From positions 1 to 64,000 of the forward strand of contig JACDGE010000002.1 in the NCBI GenBank assembly GCA_013815465.1: a DNA stretch of 64,000 nt. The letters are read 5' to 3'. The DNA comes from Alphaproteobacteria bacterium. GTDB taxonomy: Bacteria; Pseudomonadota; Alphaproteobacteria; UBA9655. The position numbers and the translations under genes were made by a program. Below, in pieces: positions 1 through 9,529 of this stretch. Positions within the stretch are counted from its first letter, which is position 1. Every line of letters begins with the position of its first letter. Below the pieces are notes generated by a model. That model had not been told where the DNA came from. It saw nothing but the letters and a program-made list of their open reading frames with translations, and ran no database searches.

Positions 1-2
1 CT

Positions 3-101
3 AAGGCTCTTCAGAAATACAATTCTTATAGACCACATTTTAGCTTGGAAGGATTATCCCCTTTGCAGTATATTCATGACTCCTATTCTCAAGCCGCTTG
101 A
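3..101 (+). mobile_element. C-terminal end of an IS transposase (integrase-core type, IS3/IS481-like), truncated by the window edge
   Basis: Frame 3 reads KALQKYNSYRPHFSLEGLSPLQYIHDSYSQAA*; the YN.YRPH.SL.G.SP.QY motif is typical of the end of rve-type transposases. Not in the ORF track because it has no start in the window. Confidence 0.8.
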
Positions 102-658
102 GTCTCATATGTACTGAACTCATACAGTTACAAGACTTAAAAAGTGCACATCTTTTTTATAAACTCTATACAACCATAATGATTTGTTTAGATAAATTGT
201 GTAATGATGGGCGGATGGTTCCAGATTTGAAAAAAATAATTTCTAACTTCCTATCGGACTGTAGTGACCGCCCTCGACTCATTGAAAAACGCGAGAAATA
301 AAAACCAGGAATGGTGTGTTGCGCAGGGCCTTCGAATGCTCGTTCTGTGTGACATAGATTGTTTGAGTTTATGAAGTGATACTCCGCAGCCGTTAATTCC
401 GTGAAGGCAGAAACCGGGTGGTATTGATTCAAATAATTGGGGTCCCAGATATTACAAAATCCTAAGCCTAAATTTGTGAGTAGGAGTTGAATTTATAAAT
501 TCAGGGACGACCGAGGGGGAGATAGCTATTGTCAGATGATGGATGTGGAGAAAGGCATACCTTTAATCCCACCCGTTGACCACGAGGGGATTGACAATAG
601 TCAAAACTATATGTTTCCTGACACCCTGTGCTAACCTAACAAAAGGACCATTGCCTTC

Positions 659-1912
659 ATTTCAATTGTTCGTCAGTATCGTGATTCTCGGGTTTTAGTC
701 ATTGGGTGCATTGCCTATGCCAATGGGATTCCCCTTCTTTTAACGGCTTCAACCTTGGGCGTCTGGCTGAAAAGCTATGGGCTTGATTATACGACTATTG
801 GGCTTTTTGGCCTTCTTCATTTACCCTATGCTCTAAAACCCCTATGGGCCCCCCTTTTGGATCATGTGCCACTTCCCTTTTTTACGAAGGCCTTAGGCCA
901 ACGTCGCAGTTGGCTCTGTCTTGCCCAGCTTACAGCGATTGCCGGGCTTTTGGGGATGATCTCATCCGATCCTGTGGAAAATTTATATGCCTTTGTCTCT
1001 TGCGGACTTTTGGTGACATTTTCGGCTGCCAGTCAACATATTCTGCTCCTTGCTTATCAAATGGAAACTCTACGATCAAGGGATTGGGGAGTAGGCGAAG
1101 GGATGAGCGTTTTTGGTTACCGTATGGGCATCCTTACATCAGGCCCCGTAGCCCTCAGTTTAGCAACCTATTTTTCGTGGCAAGAGGTCTATTCTTTGCT
1201 CGCTTTTTTGATGGTTGTGGGCTTAATCCCCGTTTTAATGGGAGACAACCTAGAGCACATTTCTGCTCCATCTCTTGCTAAGAATAGAGGCTGGTTTCGC
1301 TATGCCGTTGTTGCACCTTTCAAGGATTTTACGCGCCAGAAAGGATGGATCGCGATCCTTGTATTTATGTTGCTTTATCGCTTGCCGCATAGTCTTTTGA
1401 GTATGATGCAAACCTTATTCTTACTTGATCTTGGATTTACGAAGATCGAAATTAGTTTGATTGCCAAGACCTTTGGGATGGGAACAGTCATTGTCGGTGG
1501 TTTTATAGGTGGATATTGGATTCGACGTTATGGATATAAAAGAACCCTTCTTTGGGGAGCAATGGCTCATGGTATTGCGTGTCTCCTGTTCTTGGTGCAG
1601 GCAAGATTAGGCGCCAACCTTCCCTTTCTGTATGTCACCATAGGCGCTGAGCATTTTTGTGGTGGTCTTATGCTGACGGCCTTTCTTTCTTATCAATTAA
1701 CCTGTGCCAATGTTGCTTTTGCGGCCACCCAGCTGGCTCTTTTAACAGCCTTTACGAACCTTGGTAGCGTGTTTGCTAAGCCAATTTCCGGGGTTGTGAT
1801 CGATACATTTGGGTGGGTGCCCTTTCTTATGCTCGTATTTCTTTCCGCTATTCCTGGAATTCTGTGGGTTTATCGGATTCCGTTTCCACAACAGGAGGGA
1901 CGCCAGTTGTAA
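659..1912 (+). CDS. ampG: AmpG-like muropeptide MFS transporter; start uncertain (first conventional in-frame start is TTG 755)
   Basis: Multi-TM protein; ANGIPLLLTASTLGVWLKSYGLDYTTIGLFGLLHLPYALKPLWAPLLD resembles the AmpG N-terminus, and homology begins upstream of 755. Confidence 0.7.
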   Translation: MSIVRQYRDSRVLVIGCIAYANGIPLLLTASTLGVWLKSYGLDYTTIGLFGLLHLPYALKPLWAPLLDHVPLPFFTKALGQRRSWLCLAQLTAIAGLLGMISSDPVENLYAFVSCGLLVTFSAASQHILLLAYQMETLRSRDWGVGEGMSVFGYRMGILTSGPVALSLATYFSWQEVYSLLAFLMVVGLIPVLMGDNLEHISAPSLAKNRGWFRYAVVAPFKDFTRQKGWIAILVFMLLYRLPHSLLSMMQTLFLLDLGFTKIEISLIAKTFGMGTVIVGGFIGGYWIRRYGYKRTLLWGAMAHGIACLLFLVQARLGANLPFLYVTIGAEHFCGGLMLTAFLSYQLTCANVAFAATQLALLTAFTNLGSVFAKPISGVVIDTFGWVPFLMLVFLSAIPGILWVYRIPFPQQEGRQL

Positions 1913-2148
1913 GGGATCACTGATAACTGACAACTGCTTACTGAACCCCCTCCTCCTCCCGCTGCGTCTTTTCCAAGCGTTCACAAAGTTCTTGTGCTTC
2001 AAGGCAAAGATTTGCATTAAGGCGGTCCTCTTTTTGTTAAAAAATATAAATAGAAAATTAATCAAATATTTACTTGTTAAATGCTATCTTATCAGTGATG
2101 ATAATTATTCATCATAAGCTTTTATCTAGTAACAATGGAGACGTTAAA

Positions 2149-2502
2149 ATGAAAAATACAATCAAAACACTTCTGATTCTCGCAGGGATAGCACAAGGTA
2201 GCGCAGTTCTTGCTGAGAAGCATTCAATCACCATTACTTCAGGGGGAAACAACACCTACAAGATAACACCAGAAACTGCAACATGCGATCATCAAGAGCT
2301 GACAAAAGGCCAAGTAGGTCCCATAAAATGTGAAATTGATATGGCCAACAATATAGGGGGACGACCTTTGTTTATTATACAGAAGGAGGGGGAATCGTGT
2401 GCTGTGATGGTTCAGGAGATAGAACCTTTTAAGCTTGGTGGAAGTTCTACAGCTGCTTGTTTTGGTACAAACTTCTCTGATAAAAATGTAAACTTACAAT
2501 AG
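2149..2502 (+). CDS. Small exported protein, leader family MKNTIKTLLILAGIAQGSAVLA
   Basis: ATG at 2149 with GGAG upstream; signal peptide; Cys in mature part; leader shared with 33092..33400 and 33569..33952. Confidence 0.75.
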   Translation: MKNTIKTLLILAGIAQGSAVLAEKHSITITSGGNNTYKITPETATCDHQELTKGQVGPIKCEIDMANNIGGRPLFIIQKEGESCAVMVQEIEPFKLGGSSTAACFGTNFSDKNVNLQ

Positions 2503-2512
2503 GTTATTATTG

Positions 2513-2545
2513 AAAGCCCCTTTTGTCAACAGAAGGGGCTTTTCT
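2513..2545 (+). terminator. Rho-independent terminator
   Basis: aaagccccttttgtcaacagaaggggcttttctattt directly after the stop at 2502. Confidence 0.75.
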
Positions 2546-2733
2546 ATTTATAAATACTCGGCAGCCAAACCACCCAAATGCAAATTCCCAAATTCCTTTT
2601 TTAACAGCAGAGTTTTTATATTAAACATCCGTTCGAAGGACGGAAGAACAAGCTGTAGTTTTAAGAGGACGAGGCTCGCGGGGGATAGGGAGGAGGGGTC
2701 CCCCCGCGAAGCGGGGAAGTTTCTGATTACTGG

Positions 2734-3174
2734 TTACTCTTCCCGCTGCGTCTTTTCTAACCTTTCATGGATTTCTTGTGCTTCCAGGCAAAGAGTTGCG
2801 ATAGGGCGGGCATCAAGGCGCGCAATCCCAATAGGAACGCCAGTCTCTTCGCAATAACCATAGGTTCCCTCATCAATCCGTTCAATAGCTTGATTGATCT
2901 TAAGGATTAGTTTTCTCTCTCTATCACGCGTTCTGAGTTCCAAAGATCGATCCGTTTCTGTGGAGGCTCTGTCAATAGTGTCTGATTCATTTGAGGATTC
3001 TTCTTGCATGTGGTGCAAGGTTTCAGCCGTTTCTCTTTGAAGATCAGTACGCCATTTCGTCAATTTTTGTCGAAAATACTCAATTTGCTGAGGGCTCATA
3101 TAGGGCTCATCCTCAGTAGGCTGATAATTTAATGGGATATTCACTTCTTCTATCCCTTTTCTTAAGACGCTCAT
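2734..3174 (-). CDS. dksA: DksA/TraR-type zinc-finger transcription factor
   Basis: RIDEGTYGYCEETGVPIGIARLDARPIATLCLEAQE is the DksA zinc-finger region. Confidence 0.9.
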   Translation of the reverse strand: MSVLRKGIEEVNIPLNYQPTEDEPYMSPQQIEYFRQKLTKWRTDLQRETAETLHHMQEESSNESDTIDRASTETDRSLELRTRDRERKLILKINQAIERIDEGTYGYCEETGVPIGIARLDARPIATLCLEAQEIHERLEKTQREE

Positions 3175-3343
3175 TTTTTTCTCTCCATTTTCTTAGTATT
3201 TATAGTACAGTATGACTTATTTTAGAGAAAATTGCAATCAAAAGATTTGCAAGTGCTCCGTGTCACACGGTTTTTTTAGTGAATGAAAAACTAGTCTATT
3301 ATCATTAAGATTTCGTTAATTTTTTTAAAACTATAGAGAAAAT

Positions 3344-4096
3344 TCACCTTTTATACCCTGTATGAAGAGCCACAATACCACCCGTAAACGTGTGATAGCT
3401 TGCCCTTGTAAACCCCGTTTGCTTCATCAATTCTAAGAGTTCCTTTCTGGTAAAGAAAGTGCGTATGCTCTCCGAAAGATATTGGTAAGATTCTCTATCA
3501 TTGGCAAACCATTCACCCATTTTGGGGATAATGTTGAAAGAATAAAAATCGTAAAACTTTTGAAGAGGGGCATGGACGTGAGAAAATTCAAGGCACGCAA
3601 ATTTTCCTCCACGTTTTAACACACGAAAAGCTTCTTGAAGTGCTCTTTCCTTTTGGGTCACATTCCGTAAGCCAAAAGCAATGCTATAAACATCAACTGA
3701 GTTGTCCTCTAGCGGTAGCTCTTCTGCATTTGCCAAGAGCCAAGAAAGGTGAGGGTAACGTTTTTTTCCGACCTCGATCATTGCAGGATTGATATCGGAC
3801 ACCGTAATATTGCCATGAATACCAAAAGATTTAAGTCGCCGGTGGATGCTTTGAGCGATATCCCCTGTTCCTCCTGCCACATCCAGATAAACCCCTTCCT
3901 GTCGCAAGGGTAAGCTTTCGACAAACCGACTTTTCCATAAACGGTGAATTCCCAAGCTCATGAGGTCATTCATCATGTCATAGCGAGAAGCCACCCGCTC
4001 AAAAACGCTTGTGACTCTCTCTGTTTTTTCATTGGCAGTTACTTTTTCAAAACCAAAATCAAAGTGATTGTCTGGAGGGGGAGGGATTTTAGACAC
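3344..4096 (-). CDS. ubiE: Demethylmenaquinone/ubiquinone methyltransferase UbiE
   Basis: VASRYDMMNDLMSLGIHRLWK, DVAGGTGDIA, FGLRNVT motifs. Confidence 0.95.
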   Translation of the reverse strand: MSKIPPPPDNHFDFGFEKVTANEKTERVTSVFERVASRYDMMNDLMSLGIHRLWKSRFVESLPLRQEGVYLDVAGGTGDIAQSIHRRLKSFGIHGNITVSDINPAMIEVGKKRYPHLSWLLANAEELPLEDNSVDVYSIAFGLRNVTQKERALQEAFRVLKRGGKFACLEFSHVHAPLQKFYDFYSFNIIPKMGEWFANDRESYQYLSESIRTFFTRKELLELMKQTGFTRASYHTFTGGIVALHTGYKR

Positions 4097-4245
4097 ATTT
4101 AAAACCTTTTCTTATTTGTTTGTATACCAAAGGACTTCAAGAATTTGGCTCGACCACCTCACCAAAACTGAAAGCTCAAGGGAATCTTGATCCTATGCTA
4201 AAATCATGTAAGATGTACAAGGAAAAAAGTATGGGACATTAAGAT

Positions 4246-4521
4246 ATGACAACTGAACAAGCAGAAACAATTGCTCTTCAAGCGGTGGCATTTTTAGTCA
4301 AAGATGAGGAGCTGTTGACTCATTTTTTAACGAGCAGCGGGCTGACTCTCCAGGACCTTAAAGATCGCTTTCGAGACCCTGAAATTTTAGGCGGTATTTT
4401 GGATTCCTTATTGGCAGATGATCCTGTTTTACTTTCTTTTTGTAACACAACGTCCCTCAGTCCCGAAACCCTGGTTAGAGCACGTAGGGAGTTGCCTGGG
4501 GCGAATGAAATTATGTGTTAG
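4246..4521 (+). CDS. DUF3572-like small alphaproteobacterial protein
   Basis: AETIALQAVAFLVKDEELLTHFL...SGL..QDL..R..DPEILGGILDSLLADDPVLL pattern. Confidence 0.7.
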   Translation: MTTEQAETIALQAVAFLVKDEELLTHFLTSSGLTLQDLKDRFRDPEILGGILDSLLADDPVLLSFCNTTSLSPETLVRARRELPGANEIMC

Positions 4522-4559
4522 TAAAGAAATAAAAATTAAAAAAAATATAGGCTTTCCAA

Positions 4560-4586
4560 TTGATACGTGTTTATACTATTTATAAT
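4560..4586 (+). promoter_or_regulatory. Possible sigma70-type promoter for the 4696 ATPase
   Basis: TTGATA (4560-4565) and TATAAT (4581-4586), 15 bp spacer (short). Confidence 0.35.
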
Positions 4587-4695
4587 AAAAAGCAGGAAAG
4601 TAGGGGCCCTCTGCGCTAAAAGACATATCAAATCTACTTTTCGGACGGGCCGAGGGCCTTTAAGATAACAATAAATACTAATTCAAGGTGATAAA

Positions 4696-5886
4696 ATGAG
4701 TTCATATAAGCGTACGAATTATGAGGAGATTATTGAACGAGCTGCAGGTCCCCGAAATTTTCTCCAGGTCTTGTCCGGTCCTCGTCAGGTTGGGAAAACG
4801 ACTCTTGCTCAACAAGCTAAGGAAGGTCTTTCTTTCCCCTGTCACTATGTCTCTGCAGATGATCCCACCCTTAGAGACGTTTCATGGATTGAACAACAGT
4901 GGGAAATCGGGCGCTATCGCACAACCCAAGATTCCAATAGCCATGAAGCTTTATTAATTCTCGATGAAATTCAAAAAATTCCTCATTGGGCAGATATGGT
5001 AAAAAAGCTTTGGGATCAAGATACCCTTAAAGGACTCGCCCTTAAGGTCATGCTATTAGGATCCTCAACACTTCTCATTCAGGCAGGCCTCGCAGAAAAC
5101 TTAGCTGGCAGATTCGAGGTTCTTCCTGTTCGGCATTGGTCTTATGCGGAGTGTTCTGATGCTTTTGACGTTTCTCTGGAAGAATATATCTATTTTGGAG
5201 GGTATCCTGGAGCAATGCCCCTTATTAAGCAGCCCCAAAGGTGGAGGCGTTATATTATTGATTCTATTATAGAAACAAGCCTCTCGAGGGATGTCCTCCT
5301 CACGACACGTATCCATAAACCTATCCTTATGAGGCGTCTCCTCGAACTCGCGTGTCACGCCTCAGGAAGTATTTTTTCTTTCCAACAAATTATTGGCCAG
5401 CTTCAAGATTCAGGCAATTCCCATACTGTTGCCCAATATCTACACCTTCTTTCAGAGGTTGGGATGGCCACCGGCTTAAATAAAATTTCTTCTAAGCCAG
5501 CTTCTAAACCCTCAAGTCCAAAATTGCAAGTTTACAATACAGCCCTTATTTCAGCTTCAAACACATATTCTCTTGAAGCTGCACAAGAAAATCGTGAATA
5601 TTGGGATGCCCTCGTTCAGTCGTCTGTTGGTGCTCATTTATTAAATGCCACTATGGGGAGTTCTATTAAAATTTTATACTGGAAAGAAGGAAACAATGAG
5701 GTAGATTTCGTTATTCAGCAAGGAGATGAAATTCTTACCATAGAGCTTGAAAGTTCTTTCAAAAAATACAATACAGGCTTTGACGCTTTCTCTCAAGAAT
5801 TTAAGCCAAAAAGAAGATTTCTTATTGGGGAAACTGGAATTCCCCTCCAAGAGTTTTTATTAACTCCTGTAGATTCTTTATTTTAA
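4696..5886 (+). CDS. AAA+ ATPase with DUF4143-type C-terminal domain
   Basis: Walker A GPRQVGKTT, Walker B ALLILDEIQKIP, C-terminal NEVDFVIQQGDEILTIELE nuclease-like motif. Confidence 0.85.
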   Translation: MSSYKRTNYEEIIERAAGPRNFLQVLSGPRQVGKTTLAQQAKEGLSFPCHYVSADDPTLRDVSWIEQQWEIGRYRTTQDSNSHEALLILDEIQKIPHWADMVKKLWDQDTLKGLALKVMLLGSSTLLIQAGLAENLAGRFEVLPVRHWSYAECSDAFDVSLEEYIYFGGYPGAMPLIKQPQRWRRYIIDSIIETSLSRDVLLTTRIHKPILMRRLLELACHASGSIFSFQQIIGQLQDSGNSHTVAQYLHLLSEVGMATGLNKISSKPASKPSSPKLQVYNTALISASNTYSLEAAQENREYWDALVQSSVGAHLLNATMGSSIKILYWKEGNNEVDFVIQQGDEILTIELESSFKKYNTGFDAFSQEFKPKRRFLIGETGIPLQEFLLTPVDSLF

Positions 5887-5899
5887 AGATATAAGTTAT

Positions 5900-6274
5900 T
5901 TAAGCCCCACGACCCGTTTCTTCCGTCTTACAAGCATCTCGGCCATCTTTTGCAGGATTTATTGTTGCAACGATTTTTGTTGGGATGCCGCTGATTTCAC
6001 ACACGGCCTCTTTGCTTGCCCCTTTGTGTTGATAGTTAACCGTAAAAAAATAATCAGATGCCCTTCCCTTAATCTTGAATGTATTTTTCCCCGTTGCCTC
6101 GAAAGGCTTTTTATCGCTCCCAACAAAGATTTGGGGGTCAGAAACTTCTTTGATAGTAAGGGTAAAATGAGAGAGCGTGGGCTTTGCATGGGCTGAATAG
6201 GTCACTCCGGTGGCTAGGAGGCCTAGGACAAAGGCTAGGACTTTTAAAGAGGTGGTCATCGCTAAATTCTCCAT
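5900..6274 (-). CDS. Small exported protein with two Cys in the mature part
   Basis: Signal peptide MTTSLKVLAFVLGLLATGVTYSAHA. Confidence 0.65.
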   Translation of the reverse strand: MENLAMTTSLKVLAFVLGLLATGVTYSAHAKPTLSHFTLTIKEVSDPQIFVGSDKKPFEATGKNTFKIKGRASDYFFTVNYQHKGASKEAVCEISGIPTKIVATINPAKDGRDACKTEETGRGA

Positions 6275-6383
6275 TTTTGCTAGCTATTTGCTATTAAGTA
6301 ACAAGGCAAGCTTATGAGCATAAATTTAAAAAAGGATTAAGCTTTTAAGGGAGTTGTGAAAAGCTTGCTCTCACACGCAAAGA

Positions 6384-7520
6384 GTGGCATTAATACAACG
6401 AATAATAGATGAGTATGAATCCATGAATTTACTTGGTTTTGAAACAAGCCCCAAAGATACGCGTATTGTTGTTGCCATGTCCGGTGGCGTTGATAGCTCG
6501 GTTGCAGCCGCTCTTATGGTTGAGGCAGGCTTTGACGTTATTGGGATGACGCTCCAGCTTTATGACCAAGGAGCAATGGTTGGTAAGAAAGGGGCTTGTT
6601 GTGCGGGTCAAGACATTTATGATGCGCGGCAAGTCTGCGATAGGCTCGCTATCCCCCACTATATCCTCGACTATGAATCCCGATTTAGCCAAGCGGTTAT
6701 TGAGGATTTTGCCGATAGTTATTTAAAGGGAGAAACTCCTATTCCCTGTGTGCGCTGTAATCAACAGGTAAAATTTAAGGATCTTTTGACAACGGCCAGG
6801 GATTTAGGAGCGCAAGCGCTGATAACCGGCCATTATGTGCAGCGCAAGACGGGAGAGGAGGGGGCGGAGCTTCACCGGGCAATCGACCCTGTCCGTGATC
6901 AAAGTTATTTCCTTTTTGCCACCACCCAAACTCAATTAGATTTTTTACGTTTTCCTCTTGGGGGAATGGCAAAAACAGAAACCCGGGAGCATGCCTTGCG
7001 ATTTGGTCTTGAGGTGGCAGAAAAGCCTGACAGTCAAGATATTTGCTTTGTTCCCAATGGATCCTATGCTAGCGTTTTAGAAAAGCTACGGCCTGGCGCT
7101 CTTGAAGAAGGTGATATTGTTCATACGGACGGTCGGGTTTTAGGGCGCCACAAAGGCATAATTAACTATACGGTCGGACAACGGAAAGGGCTTGGCATCG
7201 GTGGGGGTGATCCCCTTTATGTAATTCGCTTAAATCCGGAAGTGCATCAGGTTATTGTTGGTCCTTATGAAGCTTTAGCCCGCAAGGAACTCTATCTGAA
7301 AGAGGTGAACTGGTTGGGGAAGGCCGTTGAGGGGCCCATTGATTGTGAAGTAAAGGTTCGCTCAACCCGCCCGCCTGTGCCTGCAAAAGTTTATCTCCAA
7401 GAATTGGGGTGCGCACGGGTTGTCTTTAAAAATTCTGAATATGGTATTGCAGCAGGCCAAGCTTGTGTGTTTTATAACGACAATCGTGTCTTAGGAGGGG
7501 GTTGGATACTGCGAGAATGA
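6384..7520 (+). CDS. mnmA: tRNA-specific 2-thiouridylase MnmA (start possibly at a downstream ATG)
   Basis: [13 protein letters not shown]-terminal thiouridylase motifs [20 protein letters not shown]. Confidence 0.95.
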   Translation: MALIQRIIDEYESMNLLGFETSPKDTRIVVAMSGGVDSSVAAALMVEAGFDVIGMTLQLYDQGAMVGKKGACCAGQDIYDARQVCDRLAIPHYILDYESRFSQAVIEDFADSYLKGETPIPCVRCNQQVKFKDLLTTARDLGAQALITGHYVQRKTGEEGAELHRAIDPVRDQSYFLFATTQTQLDFLRFPLGGMAKTETREHALRFGLEVAEKPDSQDICFVPNGSYASVLEKLRPGALEEGDIVHTDGRVLGRHKGIINYTVGQRKGLGIGGGDPLYVIRLNPEVHQVIVGPYEALARKELYLKEVNWLGKAVEGPIDCEVKVRSTRPPVPAKVYLQELGCARVVFKNSEYGIAAGQACVFYNDNRVLGGGWILRE

Positions 7521-7604
7521 GGAAAGGTTTTGTTAGCACTTGTTTCAGGATCTAAAAAACGACACTAATACGGATAAATTGAGTTAAAAAAAGAGGATAA
7601 AATT

Positions 7605-8093
7605 ATGAAAAAAATGTTACTTGTTACAGCTTCCTTTTTTTCTTTAGGAATGTTTTTGATTTCGCCTCTCCACGCGATGGAGGAGGAAAAGGAGAATAAG
7701 GGTATAAAATTACCTAAAGGAAAAGGACGGGGAATGAATACCAAGCTATTCCCAGCAGTACATAAATCGAAGAGTGAAATTAATACCACCCTATTTCAAG
7801 ATAGATTTGAACTTAACCTATTTCGAGAAATGCCTGAAGTTAATCCCAGCTTAGCTCGGGTATTAAGGGAAATTGAAATTTTGAATGCGGCGCTGTCTGC
7901 CACAAACCACATTAATGACCATCCAACGGCTCCCCATAATACGAATGCAACAACAGAAGGTTTGCAAGATATTTTTAGACGTGTAGCTATGAAGAATGGG
8001 TATGAGATTTCAGGTGATTTTTCTTACGAAGAATGTATTACTTCCTTTAGAGATGCGATGTTAGAAGAGTATCTAAATCCACGAAATCTTTAG
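7605..8093 (+). CDS. Exported protein, leader family MKKML...ISPLHAMEEE
   Basis: Signal peptide followed by AMEEEKE; RBS-like aagagga upstream. Confidence 0.7.
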   Translation: MKKMLLVTASFFSLGMFLISPLHAMEEEKENKGIKLPKGKGRGMNTKLFPAVHKSKSEINTTLFQDRFELNLFREMPEVNPSLARVLREIEILNAALSATNHINDHPTAPHNTNATTEGLQDIFRRVAMKNGYEISGDFSYEECITSFRDAMLEEYLNPRNL

Positions 8094-8122
8094 CTAAAGC
8101 AAGGAGAGGATAAAAATGCACA

Positions 8123-8339
8123 TATTATAAGTAACTATTCAGCTTATTCTCCGGGCGTGTCATCCTCGGACTAGAACCTATTGAATTTTCATAGAAAATT
8201 CTTAGGAGGTTCTTGTTCTGAGGATCCAACCATGTGAGTTGGTGGATCCTCGGGTAAGAAAAGTCATTGTTTTTCAAGAAAAACAAGACTTTTCTAGCCC
8301 AAGGATGACACAGTGTGGTGAATAGTTACTTTTATAATA
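8123..8339. repeat. Multi-hairpin palindromic element, copy 1
   Basis: Outer arm tattataagtaactattca / tgaatagttacttttataata; inner arm gtgtcatcctcgg / ccaaggatgacac; three internal hairpins. Confidence 0.8.
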
Positions 8340-8401
8340 CTTAATACCGGAGAATTAAATCCTCACGCATAACCAGCTTATTAAATTAACGGAGAGAAAT
8401 T

Positions 8402-9529
8402 ATGAAGAAAATGTTGTTTGTTATCTCTTCCATTTTTGTTTTAGGAGCGTTATTGACGTCACCTCTTCACGCGATGGAGGAGGAGAATCAGGACGATATT
8501 TCTAAGAAACGAAATCGCTCTTTTCTAGGACTGGATTTAGGGTATTCTGAAAACTCATCAGCACAAAAAAAACCTTGTATGAGTCAAACTGATAGAGAGC
8601 AACTTCTTGAGTTGCAAGACATAACAAATAGCCAGCTCATTCGCATCATTCACAAAACCGAAAATAAATATTCCATAGAAGACTATCGCAAGGCGAGAGA
8701 TCTATGCCTCAGTATAGGAAAAAAATATGTGAAGGCTCCCACTGTTTGGATGGAGGCAGCATCATTCGCTCATCAAGTTACTGATTATCCAGGAGCAACT
8801 GACGATGACTGGCGAATCGCGCGGGATGCCTCCAGCTATATAGGGGATTATTCTATGGCCCTTTATTTTGTTAGGGAGCTTCCAGATTTTTATAACAAGC
8901 CATTGGGTTTGAACGAGACGCGTGCCGGCAATTATCTTTTGAAATTGGAGGATACACGGATAGCTCGTTTTCTATGTTTACAGACTGAGGCTTTTCAAGG
9001 AGCTTATAATCACTCTCTAGAAGTCGTGAAGATGGTAAAAGATAATGCAACTTTTGAGGATTATTATTCTTTAATTTTGAGTGACATAGGCTCCCATGGA
9101 GATGACTTAGATTCTCAAAGGAGAGTCGAAGACAATATCAAAATTTTACAGAATAAATGGGGCCAAGATCCCGAAGTAAAGTTTTTTACATCATTTTTAA
9201 AAGAAATGAAAGAATTTAGGGATTTTTCATTTGATCTTGTTGCGATGGCAAAAAATATGCATATAGAACAGACTACGGCTTTTACTCAGGCTCTCAAAAT
9301 TTTCGTTCAAGAGGATTTTGAAAATATAGAGAACTCGGAAAAGGATTTTTGTGAAAAGTATTCAAAAAAGAGGCTTGATTCAGAATTAAGACTTTTAAGG
9401 ACGATTTACGCATTACTGAATGAGGAGGAAGAGGAAGAGGAAGAGGAAGAGGAAGAACAAGAACAAAATTTCAATGGCATTGACCCGAATGTGATCATCC
9501 CCATAAAATTGCATACGATTAATTTATAA
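8402..9529 (+). CDS. Exported helical-repeat protein with C-terminal poly-Glu tract
   Basis: Signal peptide ...TSPLHAMEEENQ; recurrent [DE][DE]-x-R-x-AR(D) units; EEEEEEEEEEEE near the C-terminus. Confidence 0.7.
   Translation: MKKMLFVISSIFVLGALLTSPLHAMEEENQDDISKKRNRSFLGLDLGYSENSSAQKKPCMSQTDREQLLELQDITNSQLIRIIHKTENKYSIEDYRKARDLCLSIGKKYVKAPTVWMEAASFAHQVTDYPGATDDDWRIARDASSYIGDYSMALYFVRELPDFYNKPLGLNETRAGNYLLKLEDTRIARFLCLQTEAFQGAYNHSLEVVKMVKDNATFEDYYSLILSDIGSHGDDLDSQRRVEDNIKILQNKWGQDPEVKFFTSFLKEMKEFRDFSFDLVAMAKNMHIEQTTAFTQALKIFVQEDFENIENSEKDFCEKYSKKRLDSELRLLRTIYALLNEEEEEEEEEEEEQEQNFNGIDPNVIIPIKLHTINL
9424..9466 (+). repeat. GAGGAA hexanucleotide microsatellite inside CDS
   Basis: gaggaggaagaggaagaggaagaggaagaggaagaacaagaacaa. 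Confidence 0.9.

Noticed and set aside
166-432. ORFs 98..301 (+) and 166..432 (-) after the IS tail
   Set aside because: Mutually overlapping, no RBS or domain; more likely non-coding IS-flanking DNA.
1742-2117. ORFs 1742..2065 (-) and 1809..2117 (+) at the ampG 3' end
   Set aside because: Overlap the end of ampG and an AT-rich intergenic region; no supporting motifs.
2510-2857. ORF 2510..2857 (+)
   Set aside because: Begins in a terminator hairpin and runs through repeat DNA and antisense dksA.
4696-5886. DUF4143 ATPase considered as a defence/toxin module
   Set aside because: Single orphan gene without recognisable partner; such ATPases are widespread with unclear function.
9424-9466. 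Regular repeat considered as a CRISPR-like array
   Set aside because: Six-bp units with no spacers; it is a coding microsatellite. No CRISPR array or cas gene was seen in the window.
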